Notes: a model not told the origin generated them from the sequence alone. A stretch of DNA of 14,653 nucleotides from an uncultured bacterium (GCA_948684385.1 CAPQCU010000031.1:1-14653); one strand, 5' to 3'; positions 7,966 to 14,146 are shown, numbered from the stretch's first letter. Numbers and translations: made by a program.

Positions 7966-8166
7966 TTAAACCTCAATAATATTGTGTGTTATAGCTTTTA
8001 CAACAGCCTGTACTCTGTTTTTAGCATCCAGCTTCCTGCGAATTGCTTCAGTATTTACTTTTGCATTATGGATTGATACATTTAATTTTTCAGCTATTTC
8101 ACGGGTATTAAAGCCTTGTACAAGCAAGTTCAAGACCCTAAGTTCCTGCTTAGTAAAATCTTTCAT
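7966..8166 (-). CDS. Stand-alone LuxR/GerE-type helix-turn-helix protein
   Basis: A 66-residue protein that is almost exactly one LuxR C-terminal DNA-binding domain. It runs from the 'FTKQELRVLNLLVQGFNTREIAEKL' scaffold and 'NVSIHNAKVNTEAIRRKL' recognition helix to 'NRVQAVVKA'. The recognition helix has Asn-Ala-Lys where most relatives have Thr-Val-Lys. There is no receiver, autoinducer or PAS domain and no room for one: the ATG at 8164-8166 has AAAGGGA about 8 bases upstream. It is probably a DNA-binding protein that acts without phosphorylation, or one that dimerises with a larger regulator. It precedes folP on the same strand and lies next to the candidate RNA at 8280-8484, which it might regulate; that link is speculation. 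Confidence 0.85.
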   Translation of the reverse strand: MKDFTKQELRVLNLLVQGFNTREIAEKLNVSIHNAKVNTEAIRRKLDAKNRVQAVVKAITHNIIEV

Positions 8167-8244
8167 AAAAAATCCCTTTCACTAACTCATTTTTGACTGA
8201 AAAATTACATTTGTCTATTAGCTAGTTGGTTAGTTTTGATTAAC

Positions 8245-8273
8245 TTGAAATAAAGAAGTAAATATGACATAAT
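8245..8273 (+). promoter_or_regulatory. Putative promoter of the intergenic RNA
   Basis: TTGAAA (8245-8250) and CATAAT (8268-8273) lie 17 bases apart on the plus strand, predicting transcription from about 8280. Both hexamers match 5 of 6 consensus positions. No plus-strand protein gene follows, so the promoter would serve the structured region that ends in the 8451-8483 hairpin. Confidence 0.5.
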
Positions 8274-8279
8274 GTTATT

Positions 8280-8484
8280 ACTCAATACGGGTGTTTATTT
8301 TGTTCCTACATTTTTATAAATAGGGAGAGTAAGCTCTGTAATTCTTGAAGTATACCCGTCGATACAAAATCGCCAGCGGGAAACGGATAAATTGAGGCAC
8401 TCACCCACCTGCGAGTCATTGCAGGTAACAAAATCGCATCCGTGTTTAGTAAGGGCGGGTTTTGCAAAGCAAAACCCGCCCTTA
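8280..8484 (+). ncRNA. Candidate structured non-coding RNA (about 205 nt), family not recognised
   Basis: The 321-base gap between the LuxR-type gene and the mutase gene holds a plus-strand segment bounded by a promoter-like site and a strong hairpin. It contains several local helices: CCCG/CGGG (8355-8358 with 8377-8380) enclosing CGAT/ATCG (8360-8363 with 8369-8372); ACGGAT/ATCCGT (8383-8388 with 8438-8443) enclosing ACCTGC/GCAGGT (8407-8412 with 8421-8426); and a TGAG/CTCA hairpin (8393-8403). It is more GC-rich than its AT-rich flanks, as RNA genes often are in AT-rich genomes. I checked it by eye for tmRNA, SRP RNA, RNase P, 6S and common riboswitch signatures and saw none. The opposite frame (8295-8498) is open but shows no protein-like features. 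Strand is inferred from the promoter and hairpin placement. Confidence 0.45.
8451..8483. terminator. Perfect long hairpin between the RNA and the mutase gene
   Basis: A 15-bp perfect inverted repeat (8451-8465 with 8469-8483, extendable by one A-T pair) with an AAA loop and a GGGCGGG core. It starts 5 bases beyond the mutase stop codon on the minus strand and closes the candidate RNA on the plus strand. No T-run follows on either strand, so it is not a textbook intrinsic terminator. It may instead be an RNA-stabilising 3' end or a small dispersed palindromic repeat. Confidence 0.55.
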
Positions 8485-8487
8485 AAT

Positions 8488-9855
8488 TTAAACCTCAATA
8501 CTATTTTTCAGCTCTTCCAGTTTTTCTAAACTATCTGTCTCAAAATATATCCTGAGAAGAGGCTCGGTGCCGCTCGGGCGGACAAGAATTTTTGTTTTAT
8601 CGCCCAGATTAAGCTTAACCCCTTCTCTCATATCAACCTCAGTTACAGGATAATTACCAACAGACTTGAAATTTTTAACTTTTTCCAAAATCGGTTTTAT
8701 TTCGTCTTTATTATCAAGCTTCAAATCTATTCTATCCGTATAAAACCTGCATCCGGCAAGTTCATATAAATCGTTCTGAAGCTCGATAAGAGATTTACCT
8801 TCTGAAGCCATTGCTTCTAAAATAAGTAAATTTGCAAGCAGACCGTCTTTTTCCGGAATATGCCCGCCAATACTCAAACCGCCGGACTCTTCACCACCGA
8901 TAATTACTTTGTTTAAGCGCATTGCCTCGCCAACATGTTTAAAACCAACCGCTGTTTCAATCACTTCAACCCCTAGCTTTTTAGCCACAACATCAATTAA
9001 AAGGCTTGAACCTACAGTCTTTACCACTGACCCTGATAAACCTTTTTGAAGCAGGTACTTAAGTAAAATTGCAATAATTTCGTTTGGAGAAACATACTCA
9101 CCGTTTTCATTTATAACACCAAAGCGGTCAGCATCACCGTCATTTGCCAGCCCAATCGTATTTTCAGAGATTTTAACTTTGTCAATAAGTTCTTTCAAAA
9201 ATCTTGGCTTCGGATCAGGCATGCCGCCTCCAAAATCAACATCATGAAACATGTGTAACGTTTGAAACGGAATATTATAATTTTCCAATATCTTATCAAA
9301 ATATCCGATTGAAGCTGAATACAAGCCGTCAAAAATTATATTTGTTTTAAGATTTTTAATTACACTAAAATCTATCAGCGTTTCCAAATGTTCATAGTAT
9401 TTAGGTGCAAAATCAACTTTACTTAAAGAACCCGTTGCTTTACTATCAATAGCTTTATCAATATTAGCAACAATTTCATCTGTTATTTTGCTTGTAGCAG
9501 GCCCTGCGTAATCAGGTATAAATTTCATCCCGAGATACTCAGGCGGATTATGCGAAGCAGTAAACATAATTGCACAGGCGTTTTGAATAAGCGCATTATA
9601 TGCAAGAACCGGAGTTGGAACTACACGGGAGGAAAGTTTAACATTAAATCCAAGGTTTTTGAGTATATCAGCACACTGTTCAGCAAAAACATCTGCCATT
9701 TTACGCGGATCATAACCTACAAGGATGATTTTTTCTGTACCAAAGTTATCAAGAACATACTTTCCAATAGCTCTGGTAACTCTCTCTACATTTACCTCCG
9801 TAAAATCTTTATCTAAAACAGCTCTCCAGCCGTCTGTTCCAAATGTAATATCCAT
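8488..9855 (-). CDS. Phosphoglucomutase/phosphomannomutase family protein
   Basis: A 455-residue alpha-D-phosphohexomutase that interconverts hexose 1- and 6-phosphates through a phosphoserine. The four family signatures are present: the catalytic loop TASHNPPEYLG with Ser101, the metal loop DGDADR (239-244), the sugar-binding loop GEESGG (321-326), and the phosphate-binding RPSGTEP (426-432). GEESGG favours glucose phosphate over the GEQSGH of GlmM and the GEMSGH of mannose-type enzymes, so phosphoglucomutase is the best guess; sugar specificity cannot be settled from sequence. Its ATG directly follows the TAA of the upstream gene (TAAATG), with AAAGGGG inside that gene's last codons, so translation is coupled. 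It is the last gene of a three-gene run. Confidence 0.93.
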   Translation of the reverse strand: MDITFGTDGWRAVLDKDFTEVNVERVTRAIGKYVLDNFGTEKIILVGYDPRKMADVFAEQCADILKNLGFNVKLSSRVVPTPVLAYNALIQNACAIMFTASHNPPEYLGMKFIPDYAGPATSKITDEIVANIDKAIDSKATGSLSKVDFAPKYYEHLETLIDFSVIKNLKTNIIFDGLYSASIGYFDKILENYNIPFQTLHMFHDVDFGGGMPDPKPRFLKELIDKVKISENTIGLANDGDADRFGVINENGEYVSPNEIIAILLKYLLQKGLSGSVVKTVGSSLLIDVVAKKLGVEVIETAVGFKHVGEAMRLNKVIIGGEESGGLSIGGHIPEKDGLLANLLILEAMASEGKSLIELQNDLYELAGCRFYTDRIDLKLDNKDEIKPILEKVKNFKSVGNYPVTEVDMREGVKLNLGDKTKILVRPSGTEPLLRIYFETDSLEKLEELKNSIEV

Positions 9856-10188
9856 TTAGCCCCTTTGTATATATTTTTCAGCCTGTTGACGCATCATTTC
9901 CGAGCGTTTTCTTAATTTGAGTTCTTTTTCTTCCGGTGTTTTTATTCTAAAAAAGTTCAAAATCATAACCTTCATCATTCTCATTCCTGCTTTTGAAAAC
10001 AAAGGAACTTTGAATGAAGGATGACCTGCTTGTTTTGAAAGCTCATAATGTTCTATAGCCAGCTTTGCATGTTCTTTAACTGCTGATTTGAAATTTTTAT
10101 AATTTCCTTCAAACGCAGAATACGCAACTTCATTGCGAAGCTGCGTTATTCTTTGAACAATTGGATTTACTCCGGAAACTTTAGTCAT
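9856..10188 (-). CDS. Small basic helical protein of unknown function
   Basis: A 110-residue, Lys/Arg-rich, mostly helical protein with no signal peptide. The middle contains 'SKAGMRMMKVMILNFF', an amphipathic Met-rich stretch, and the C-terminal part is very charged (EEKELKLRKRSEMMRQQAEK). I do not recognise a family. It starts 10 bases after the exported-protein gene, with AAGG overlapping that gene's stop, and its TAA abuts the mutase ATG. The close junctions indicate a real, co-translated gene. A peripheral membrane or nucleic-acid-binding role is possible from charge alone but not supported further. Confidence 0.8.
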   Translation of the reverse strand: MTKVSGVNPIVQRITQLRNEVAYSAFEGNYKNFKSAVKEHAKLAIEHYELSKQAGHPSFKVPLFSKAGMRMMKVMILNFFRIKTPEEKELKLRKRSEMMRQQAEKYIQRG

Positions 10189-10198
10189 TGTATAAGCC

Positions 10199-10552
10199 TT
10201 ATTTTGCTACCTTTACACCCATTGGGTCAATCGCAAAATCTGTACCTGTTTCTGAAGTTGTAAACTTAACAGGAATTCTTGCTGTTCTTTCGCAAGCTTT
10301 CACTGTCCAAATTTCTTCCCAGGCACCGTTTTCTTTTGCTTTTGATACAGTTGTGTCTGTGATTGAAAAATCTTTACAATCAGGAGCAGCAATTCTTAAG
10401 CCATAAGCGTATACAGGAAACAGCATTTCTGACTGAAGTTTTCCATCTGCAAGAGTTTTTCCAGGAACCGGAACCTGTGTATTATAAGTGTATGCATACG
10501 CTACAGTTGTAATAGCAGCTGCTGCAATTAGCATTAATAATCCCTTTTTCAT
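10199..10552 (-). CDS. Exported small protein of unknown function
   Basis: A 117-residue protein with a clear Sec signal peptide: MKK, the hydrophobic run LLMLIAAAAITTVAYA, and cleavage after Ala20 (Ala-Tyr-Ala). The mature domain of about 97 residues has two cysteines (Cys59, Cys87) that could form a disulfide in the periplasm. Its beta-rich part includes 'WEEIWTVKACERTARIPVKF', typical of a small beta-sandwich. No known family is evident. AAAGGA precedes the ATG, and an extended -10 promoter lies 26-31 bases upstream. It leads an operon with the 110-residue protein and the mutase. Confidence 0.82.
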   Translation of the reverse strand: MKKGLLMLIAAAAITTVAYAYTYNTQVPVPGKTLADGKLQSEMLFPVYAYGLRIAAPDCKDFSITDTTVSKAKENGAWEEIWTVKACERTARIPVKFTTSETGTDFAIDPMGVKVAK

Positions 10553-10577
10553 AACATATCCTTTCTTATATCTATAT

Positions 10578-10583
10578 ATTATA
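10578..10583 (-). promoter_or_regulatory. Extended -10 promoter for the exported protein-PGM operon
   Basis: On the minus strand TGC-TATAAT (10578-10583, with TGC at 10584-10586) is a perfect -10 with an extended TGn element. No good -35 is present (CTTTCA, 3 of 6, at 16 bases). It lies just downstream of the SPFH gene stop (10594), and its start site would fall about 18 bases before the ATG. Confidence 0.6.
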
Positions 10584-10593
10584 GCATAAAATT

Positions 10594-11562
10594 TTATTTT
10601 GAAAGCATTTGTTTAATTCCGTCAATAGAACTTAATATTCCTGTAGCTTCATAAGGCATGTAAACAACTTTATTGTCTTTACCGCTTGTAATTGTTTTCA
10701 TTGTTTCCAAATACTTCATAGCAATAAGATATTTATCCGGCTGACCTTTGTCTGCAAGAGCATTAATAATTCTCTCAATTGCTTCCTTTTCACCATCAGC
10801 TTCAAGAATTCTTGCCTGAGCAACCCCTTCAGCCCTTAAAATATTAGCCTGTTTTTCACCCTCAGCTCTATTGATTGCAGCTTCTTTCTCACCTTCAGCT
10901 TTCAAAACAGCAGATTTTTTCAAACCTTCTGCCTCTAAAATTGCAGCACGTCTGTCACGTTCAGCTTTCATTTGTTTTTCCATTGCAGATTGAATATCAG
11001 CAGGAGGAATAATATCCTGAAGTTCAACTCTGTTAACTTTCACACCCCATTTATTTGTAGCATCATCCAAAATAGCTCTAAGTTCGTGGTTAATTTTGTC
11101 ACGAGAAACAAGAGATTCGTCCAAATCAAGTTGACCAACAAGGTTTCTTAAGTTAGTTTGAGTCAACTTTTCAATAGCTTCAGGAAGATTTTGAATTTCG
11201 TAAACTGCAGATTTTGGGTCAATAATCTGAAAATACAAAAGTGCATTGATACTGATTGAAACGTTATCTTTTGTAATTACATTCTGTCTTGGAAAATCGT
11301 AAACAGCTTCTCTTAAGTCAATTTTTGTTCTTTTTTGAACAATTGAATAAGTAGAGCCATCAAAACCTTTTTGGGTAACTTTCCAATCAATTGCTCGCGG
11401 AGCTTCGATTACAGGAATTATAAAATTAAAACCTGACTGCAAAACTCTGTCAAATTTACCTAATCTTTCTACAATAACAACTTCTGCCTGTTGAACAATT
11501 ATTACACCTTTTGATACAAAAACAATTGCTAACGCAATTAAAAATATTGATAAACCGAACAT
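10594..11562 (-). CDS. SPFH/band-7 (stomatin-like) membrane protein, QmcA type
   Basis: A 322-residue protein with one N-terminal membrane segment (about residues 3-22), a band-7 domain (about 22-185, including 'VERLGKFDRVLQSGFNFIIP') and a long Ala/Glu-rich coiled coil (about 200-262). The coiled coil is built of repeating A-E-G-[EL]-K units. A hydrophobic C-terminal helix follows. Length and order match QmcA/stomatin-type proteins that oligomerise into membrane rings and form functional microdomains. It follows the NfeD gene by three bases with AGAGGAG at the junction. The NfeD-SPFH pair is a conserved partnership, here led by a DUF1858 gene. Confidence 0.93.
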   Translation of the reverse strand: MFGLSIFLIALAIVFVSKGVIIVQQAEVVIVERLGKFDRVLQSGFNFIIPVIEAPRAIDWKVTQKGFDGSTYSIVQKRTKIDLREAVYDFPRQNVITKDNVSISINALLYFQIIDPKSAVYEIQNLPEAIEKLTQTNLRNLVGQLDLDESLVSRDKINHELRAILDDATNKWGVKVNRVELQDIIPPADIQSAMEKQMKAERDRRAAILEAEGLKKSAVLKAEGEKEAAINRAEGEKQANILRAEGVAQARILEADGEKEAIERIINALADKGQPDKYLIAMKYLETMKTITSGKDNKVVYMPYEATGILSSIDGIKQMLSK

Positions 11563-11565
11563 AAA

Positions 11566-11994
11566 TTATTTCTCCTCTTTTCTAACAAACATAATTAAAC
11601 CATCATTTTTTACAATACAAACTTCAGAGCCTGCAGGAATCACAGAACAATCTACACTTCTTGCCTCCCAGCGTTCGCCGTAAATATGTATAACTCCTGA
11701 TGTTTCAGTTATATCCTCTATAGCTTTAGCAGTTTTACCGATATATTTACCCTCTACACCGGTTTCTGTTTCTTTTGTGTTTTTTCTAAGCAAAATAGGC
11801 CTTAGAAAAACAAAAGACAAAAACGATAACGCAAAAAACACAAGCACAAGTGTAAACTTATCCGGTGTAATGAGCGAAACAAGCGCTGTAATAAAAGATG
11901 CCAGAGCAAAATTCAAAAAGAACATGCTTGGAGTAAAAATTTCCAATATAACAAACGCAATCCCTACAACGCATAAAAACTGCCACATAGACAT
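11566..11994 (-). CDS. NfeD-like membrane protein
   Basis: A 142-residue protein with three hydrophobic helices (about 5-20, 24-42 and 46-68) and a C-terminal soluble OB-fold domain (about 80-137). The OB-fold carries the family pattern G-K-T-A-x-A...G-x-[VI]-x-I-x-G-E-R-W-x-A (GERWEA at 106-111) and a final 'DGLIMFV' strand. It is the short NfeD form without the ClpP-like protease domain. It partners the SPFH protein encoded immediately downstream, as E. coli YbbJ does with QmcA. The ATG directly abuts the stop of the DUF1858 gene (TAAATG), indicating coupled translation. Confidence 0.92.
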   Translation of the reverse strand: MSMWQFLCVVGIAFVILEIFTPSMFFLNFALASFITALVSLITPDKFTLVLVFFALSFLSFVFLRPILLRKNTKETETGVEGKYIGKTAKAIEDITETSGVIHIYGERWEARSVDCSVIPAGSEVCIVKNDGLIMFVRKEEK

Positions 11995-12198
11995 TTATTT
12001 GCCCTCGATAATTGAGTTAATTTCATTAACCATATCATCAGGATTAAAACCGTGAACTTTCGCACCAGCTTCTAAGTTTTCAAAATGCGCAGCAGCACAA
12101 CCGATACAGCCCATGCCGTATTTTTGGAATACGGCAATTGCTTCCGGATGCTGTTGTACGATATCCATAATCCCCATTTCTTTAGTTACCTTAGCCAT
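11995..12198 (-). CDS. DUF1858 domain protein with CxxC motif
   Basis: A 67-residue protein matching the DUF1858/'hybrid-cluster-protein-associated disulfide' family: a short helical domain with 'HPEAIAVFQKYGMGCIGC' (residues 17-34), Cys31 and Cys34, then 'AAAHFENLEAGAKVHG'. Members are small cytosolic proteins thought to handle redox or metal chemistry, but the role is not established. It has the strongest ribosome site in the window, AAGGAGGAG at 12207-12215, and is first in the operon with NfeD and SPFH. Its linkage to a membrane microdomain pair is not something I recognise as common. Confidence 0.93.
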   Translation of the reverse strand: MAKVTKEMGIMDIVQQHPEAIAVFQKYGMGCIGCAAAHFENLEAGAKVHGFNPDDMVNEINSIIEGK

Positions 12199-12206
12199 TT
12201 TTTATA

Positions 12207-12215
12207 CTCCTCCTT
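12207..12215 (-). promoter_or_regulatory. Strong Shine-Dalgarno of the DUF1858-NfeD-SPFH operon
   Basis: AAGGAGGAG on the minus strand, 8 bases before the ATG, is near the full anti-16S complement and predicts high translation of the DUF1858 protein. Confidence 0.85.
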
Positions 12216-12218
12216 GAC

Positions 12219-12247
12219 TTAATTCTTTAAAACATTAAGCATATTAT
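12219..12247 (+). promoter_or_regulatory. Possible divergent promoter for the 49-residue protein
   Basis: TATTAT (12242-12247, 5 of 6 to TATAAT) is preceded at 17 bases by TTAATT (12219-12224, 3 of 6). The predicted start, about 12254, is just upstream of the AAGGAA ribosome site. It overlaps the minus-strand -10 almost completely. The -35 match is weak. Confidence 0.4.
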
Positions 12248-12251
12248 ACCA
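12243..12251 (-). promoter_or_regulatory. Extended -10 promoter of the DUF1858-NfeD-SPFH operon
   Basis: On the minus strand TGG-TATAAT (TATAAT at 12243-12248, TGG at 12249-12251) is a perfect extended -10, with no good -35. The start site would be near 12236, giving a leader of about 38 bases. A plus-strand -10 (TATTAT, 12242-12247) overlaps it with a one-base offset. Confidence 0.7.
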
Positions 12252-12272
12252 CATAATCGAAAGGAATAAAAC

Positions 12273-12422
12273 ATGGACTTTTTCAAGAATTTTTTCAAAC
12301 ATGACTCAATTATCGGATTAAGCGGACTTAGAAAAAAGCAGGAGTATGTTAAAATTACTGTGCCGGAAAGTTACAAAAAAACTTATATTACCAATACTAA
12401 TAATAATTATTTATTAATTTAA
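12273..12422 (+). CDS. 49-residue protein of unknown function
   Basis: An ATG at 12273 with AAGGAA (12261-12266) six bases upstream opens 49 codons to TAA at 12420-12422. The product starts MDFFKNFFKHDSIIGLSGLR, has a mixed charged centre (KKQEYVKITVPESYKKTY) and ends in an Asn-rich tail (NTNNNYLLI). There is no signal peptide or membrane helix. Good ribosome site, spacing and protein-like composition support it as genuine. It is divergent from the DUF1858 operon. Its last 9 bases overlap the end of the converging minus-strand gene at 12414. I do not recognise a family. Confidence 0.7.
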   Translation: MDFFKNFFKHDSIIGLSGLRKKQEYVKITVPESYKKTYITNTNNNYLLI

Positions 12423-12695
12423 CTTTAGAAGCTCCAGAAAATCGTCATGTTTTAATGCCTTAATTTCATCTGCAGCTGCTGAAAAAAAGTTCTTTATTTC
12501 AAGAATTTTTAATTTGCCATTTGCTTCAAAATTAATTGTATTCTTCCACACACCATTTATTTTGTTAAACATATATGTAACACTCAAATCCTGACCTCTC
12601 AAATCAAGCTCTTGAGCGACCCTACAAATTTCTTTATTATTTGTTACATAGCTGAGCACATTCTTATCCCAAGCTTTTACGTCATTTATCCGCAT
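12414..12695 (-). CDS. Hypothetical protein, probably missing its true N-terminus
   Basis: The open frame gives 93 residues from ATG 12693-12695: 'MRINDVKAWDKNVLSYVTNN' followed by an acidic/basic alpha-beta region and a helical end 'FFSAAADEIKALKHDDFLEL'. No family is recognised. The ATG has no ribosome site of its own. The same frame continues upstream through GCG and a TAA (12699-12701) into an ideal gene start with AAGGAG. It therefore looks like a gene broken by one nonsense codon, or one translated by reinitiation three bases after a 12-codon leader. It converges on and overlaps by 9 bases the 49-residue plus-strand gene. Confidence 0.55.
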   Translation of the reverse strand: MRINDVKAWDKNVLSYVTNNKEICRVAQELDLRGQDLSVTYMFNKINGVWKNTINFEANGKLKILEIKNFFSAAADEIKALKHDDFLELLKLN

Positions 12696-12698
12696 CGC

Positions 12699-12737
12699 TT
12701 AAAACTGCGGGGTATTATTAATTGATTGGATACGCAT
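12699..12737 (-). CDS. 12-codon start fragment or leader ORF ahead of the 93-residue protein
   Basis: ATG (12735-12737) has a perfect AAGGAG at 12746-12751 with 8-base spacing, the best start signal for this locus. It encodes MRIQSINNTPQF then TAA. The next codon but one in the same frame is the ATG of the 93-residue frame. The peptide style matches the N-termini I associate with secreted or surface-related proteins in this lineage. The parsimonious view is one 107-codon gene with a premature stop. A functional leader peptide is the alternative. Confidence 0.5.
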   Translation of the reverse strand: MRIQSINNTPQF

Positions 12738-12772
12738 ATCTTTTTCTCCTTGATAAAATAATGCTAACATGA

Positions 12773-12804
12773 AAAAAGAGCCGGTCAAGAAACCGACTCT
12801 TTTT
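12773..12804 (-). terminator. Intrinsic terminator of tuf
   Basis: A 13-bp stem (12773-12785 with 12792-12804) with a 6-base loop and A/T-run ends, 26 bases beyond the tuf stop. Position 12781/12796 is a C-A mismatch in plus-strand RNA but a U-G pair in minus-strand RNA, so the hairpin is fully paired only in the tuf transcript. Confidence 0.88.
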
Positions 12805-12829
12805 ATAAAGATTTTAGTATTGTCTAAAA

Positions 12830-14038
12830 TTATTCAATAATTTTGTCAACAACACCAGCACCAACTGTTCTACCGCCTTCACGGATAGCGAATCTCATAC
12901 CTTCTTCGATAGCTACAGGGTTGATAAGTTCAACTTCCATAACTACGTTATCACCAGGCATTACCATTTCGCCTTCGAATTTGATTGAACCAGTAACGTC
13001 AGTTGTTCTGATATAGAACTGAGGTCTGTAACCAGGGAAGAATGGAGTGTGACGTCCGCCTTCATCCTTAGTTAATACGTAAACGTTAGCTGTAAATTTA
13101 GTGTGCGGGTGGATTGAACCTGGTTTACAAAGAACCTGACCACGTTGGATTTCAGTTTTGTCAACACCACGAAGCAATGCACCAATGTTGTCACCAGCTT
13201 GACCTTGGTCAAGTTGTTTTCTGAACATTTCAACACCGGTTACAGTTGTTTTCTTAGTTTCGCCAAGACCAACTAATTCAACTTCTTCACCAACTTTAAC
13301 AGTACCACGTTCTACTCTACCTGTAGCAACTGTACCACGACCTGTAATAGAGAATACGTCTTCAACAGGCATCAAGAATGGTTTATCCAAATCACGTTCA
13401 GGAGTTGGGAAGTAAGAATCGATAGCATCCATCAATTCCCAAATTTTGTCAACCCATTTATCTTCGCCACGTTGTACGTTTGGATTAGCTTGAACAGCTT
13501 CTAAAGCTTTAAGAGCTGAACCGTGGATGAACGGAATGTTGTCTCCGTCGAATTCGTAAGAAGAAAGAAGTTCTCTAACTTCCATTTCAACTAATTCTAA
13601 TAATTCAGGGTCATCAACCATATCGCATTTGTTCAAGAATACTACTAAGTTAGGAACACCAACCTGTCTTGCAAGCAAGATGTGTTCACGAGTCTGAGGC
13701 ATAGCACCATCTGTAGCAGCAACTACGAGAATAGCGCCGTCCATTTGAGCAGCACCTGTAATCATGTTTTTAACATAGTCAGCGTGGCCCGGGCAGTCTA
13801 CGTGTGCATAGTGTCTTGCATCTGTTTCGTATTCTACGTGAGCAGTAGAGATGGTTATACCTCTTGCTTTTTCTTCAGGAGCAGCATCGATTTCATCGAA
13901 TTTTCTTGCTTGTGCTTTACCTGCAGCAGCCATACAACCAGTGATTGCAGCTGTCAATGTTGTTTTACCGTGGTCAACGTGGCCTACTGTACCAACGTTA
14001 ACGTGTGGCTTCGTACGTTCAAATTTTTCACGTGCCAT
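12830..14038 (-). CDS. tuf: Elongation factor Tu
   Basis: The GTPase that delivers aminoacyl-tRNA to the ribosome. The 402 residues include G1 GHVDHGKT (19-26), G2 RGIT (59-62), G3 DCPGH (81-85), G4 NKCD (136-139) and G5 SALK (174-177). Domains 2 and 3 follow ('GRGTVATGRVERG', 'GRHTPFFPGYRPQFYIRTTDVTG'). Length and motifs are standard for bacterial EF-Tu. GAAGGAGA lies about 10 bases before the ATG. It has its own promoter (14102-14129) and terminator. The gene immediately upstream on its strand is a 62-residue protein and beyond it rpsR, so it does not sit directly behind fusA as in the classic str operon. Confidence 0.98.
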   Translation of the reverse strand: MAREKFERTKPHVNVGTVGHVDHGKTTLTAAITGCMAAAGKAQARKFDEIDAAPEEKARGITISTAHVEYETDARHYAHVDCPGHADYVKNMITGAAQMDGAILVVAATDGAMPQTREHILLARQVGVPNLVVFLNKCDMVDDPELLELVEMEVRELLSSYEFDGDNIPFIHGSALKALEAVQANPNVQRGEDKWVDKIWELMDAIDSYFPTPERDLDKPFLMPVEDVFSITGRGTVATGRVERGTVKVGEEVELVGLGETKKTTVTGVEMFRKQLDQGQAGDNIGALLRGVDKTEIQRGQVLCKPGSIHPHTKFTANVYVLTKDEGGRHTPFFPGYRPQFYIRTTDVTGSIKFEGEMVMPGDNVVMEVELINPVAIEEGMRFAIREGGRTVGAGVVDKIIE

Positions 14039-14101
14039 GAGATTAATCTCCTTCTTTGATTAAATATACTACGTTAACTTACTATACTAAGTTATATTAT
14101 A

Positions 14102-14129
14102 ATTCTAGTCTCTAAAGATTTATTGTCAA
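14102..14129 (-). promoter_or_regulatory. Promoter of tuf
   Basis: On the minus strand a perfect -35 TTGACA (14124-14129) and TAGAAT (14102-14107) are 16 bases apart; a second TATAAT-like box lies a few bases further on. The leader would be about 55 bases. This indicates that tuf is transcribed on its own at high level. Confidence 0.8.
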
Positions 14130-14146
14130 TGAGTCTGAAACCTTGA

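Noticed and set aside
7982..8185. 67-residue plus-strand frame opposite the LuxR-type gene
   Set aside because: It lies wholly antisense to a recognised domain and lacks a start signal.
8280..8484. tmRNA, SRP RNA, RNase P RNA, 6S RNA or a known riboswitch
   Set aside because: None of their conserved core sequences could be seen by eye; a covariance search would be decisive.
8295..8498. 67-residue minus-strand frame
   Set aside because: It spans the long palindrome and the structured RNA region, overlaps the mutase gene end, has no ribosome site and encodes no protein-like pattern.
13682..14063. Plus-strand frames opposite tuf (125 and 70 residues)
   Set aside because: They are shadows of the strongly biased tuf coding sequence, without ribosome sites.
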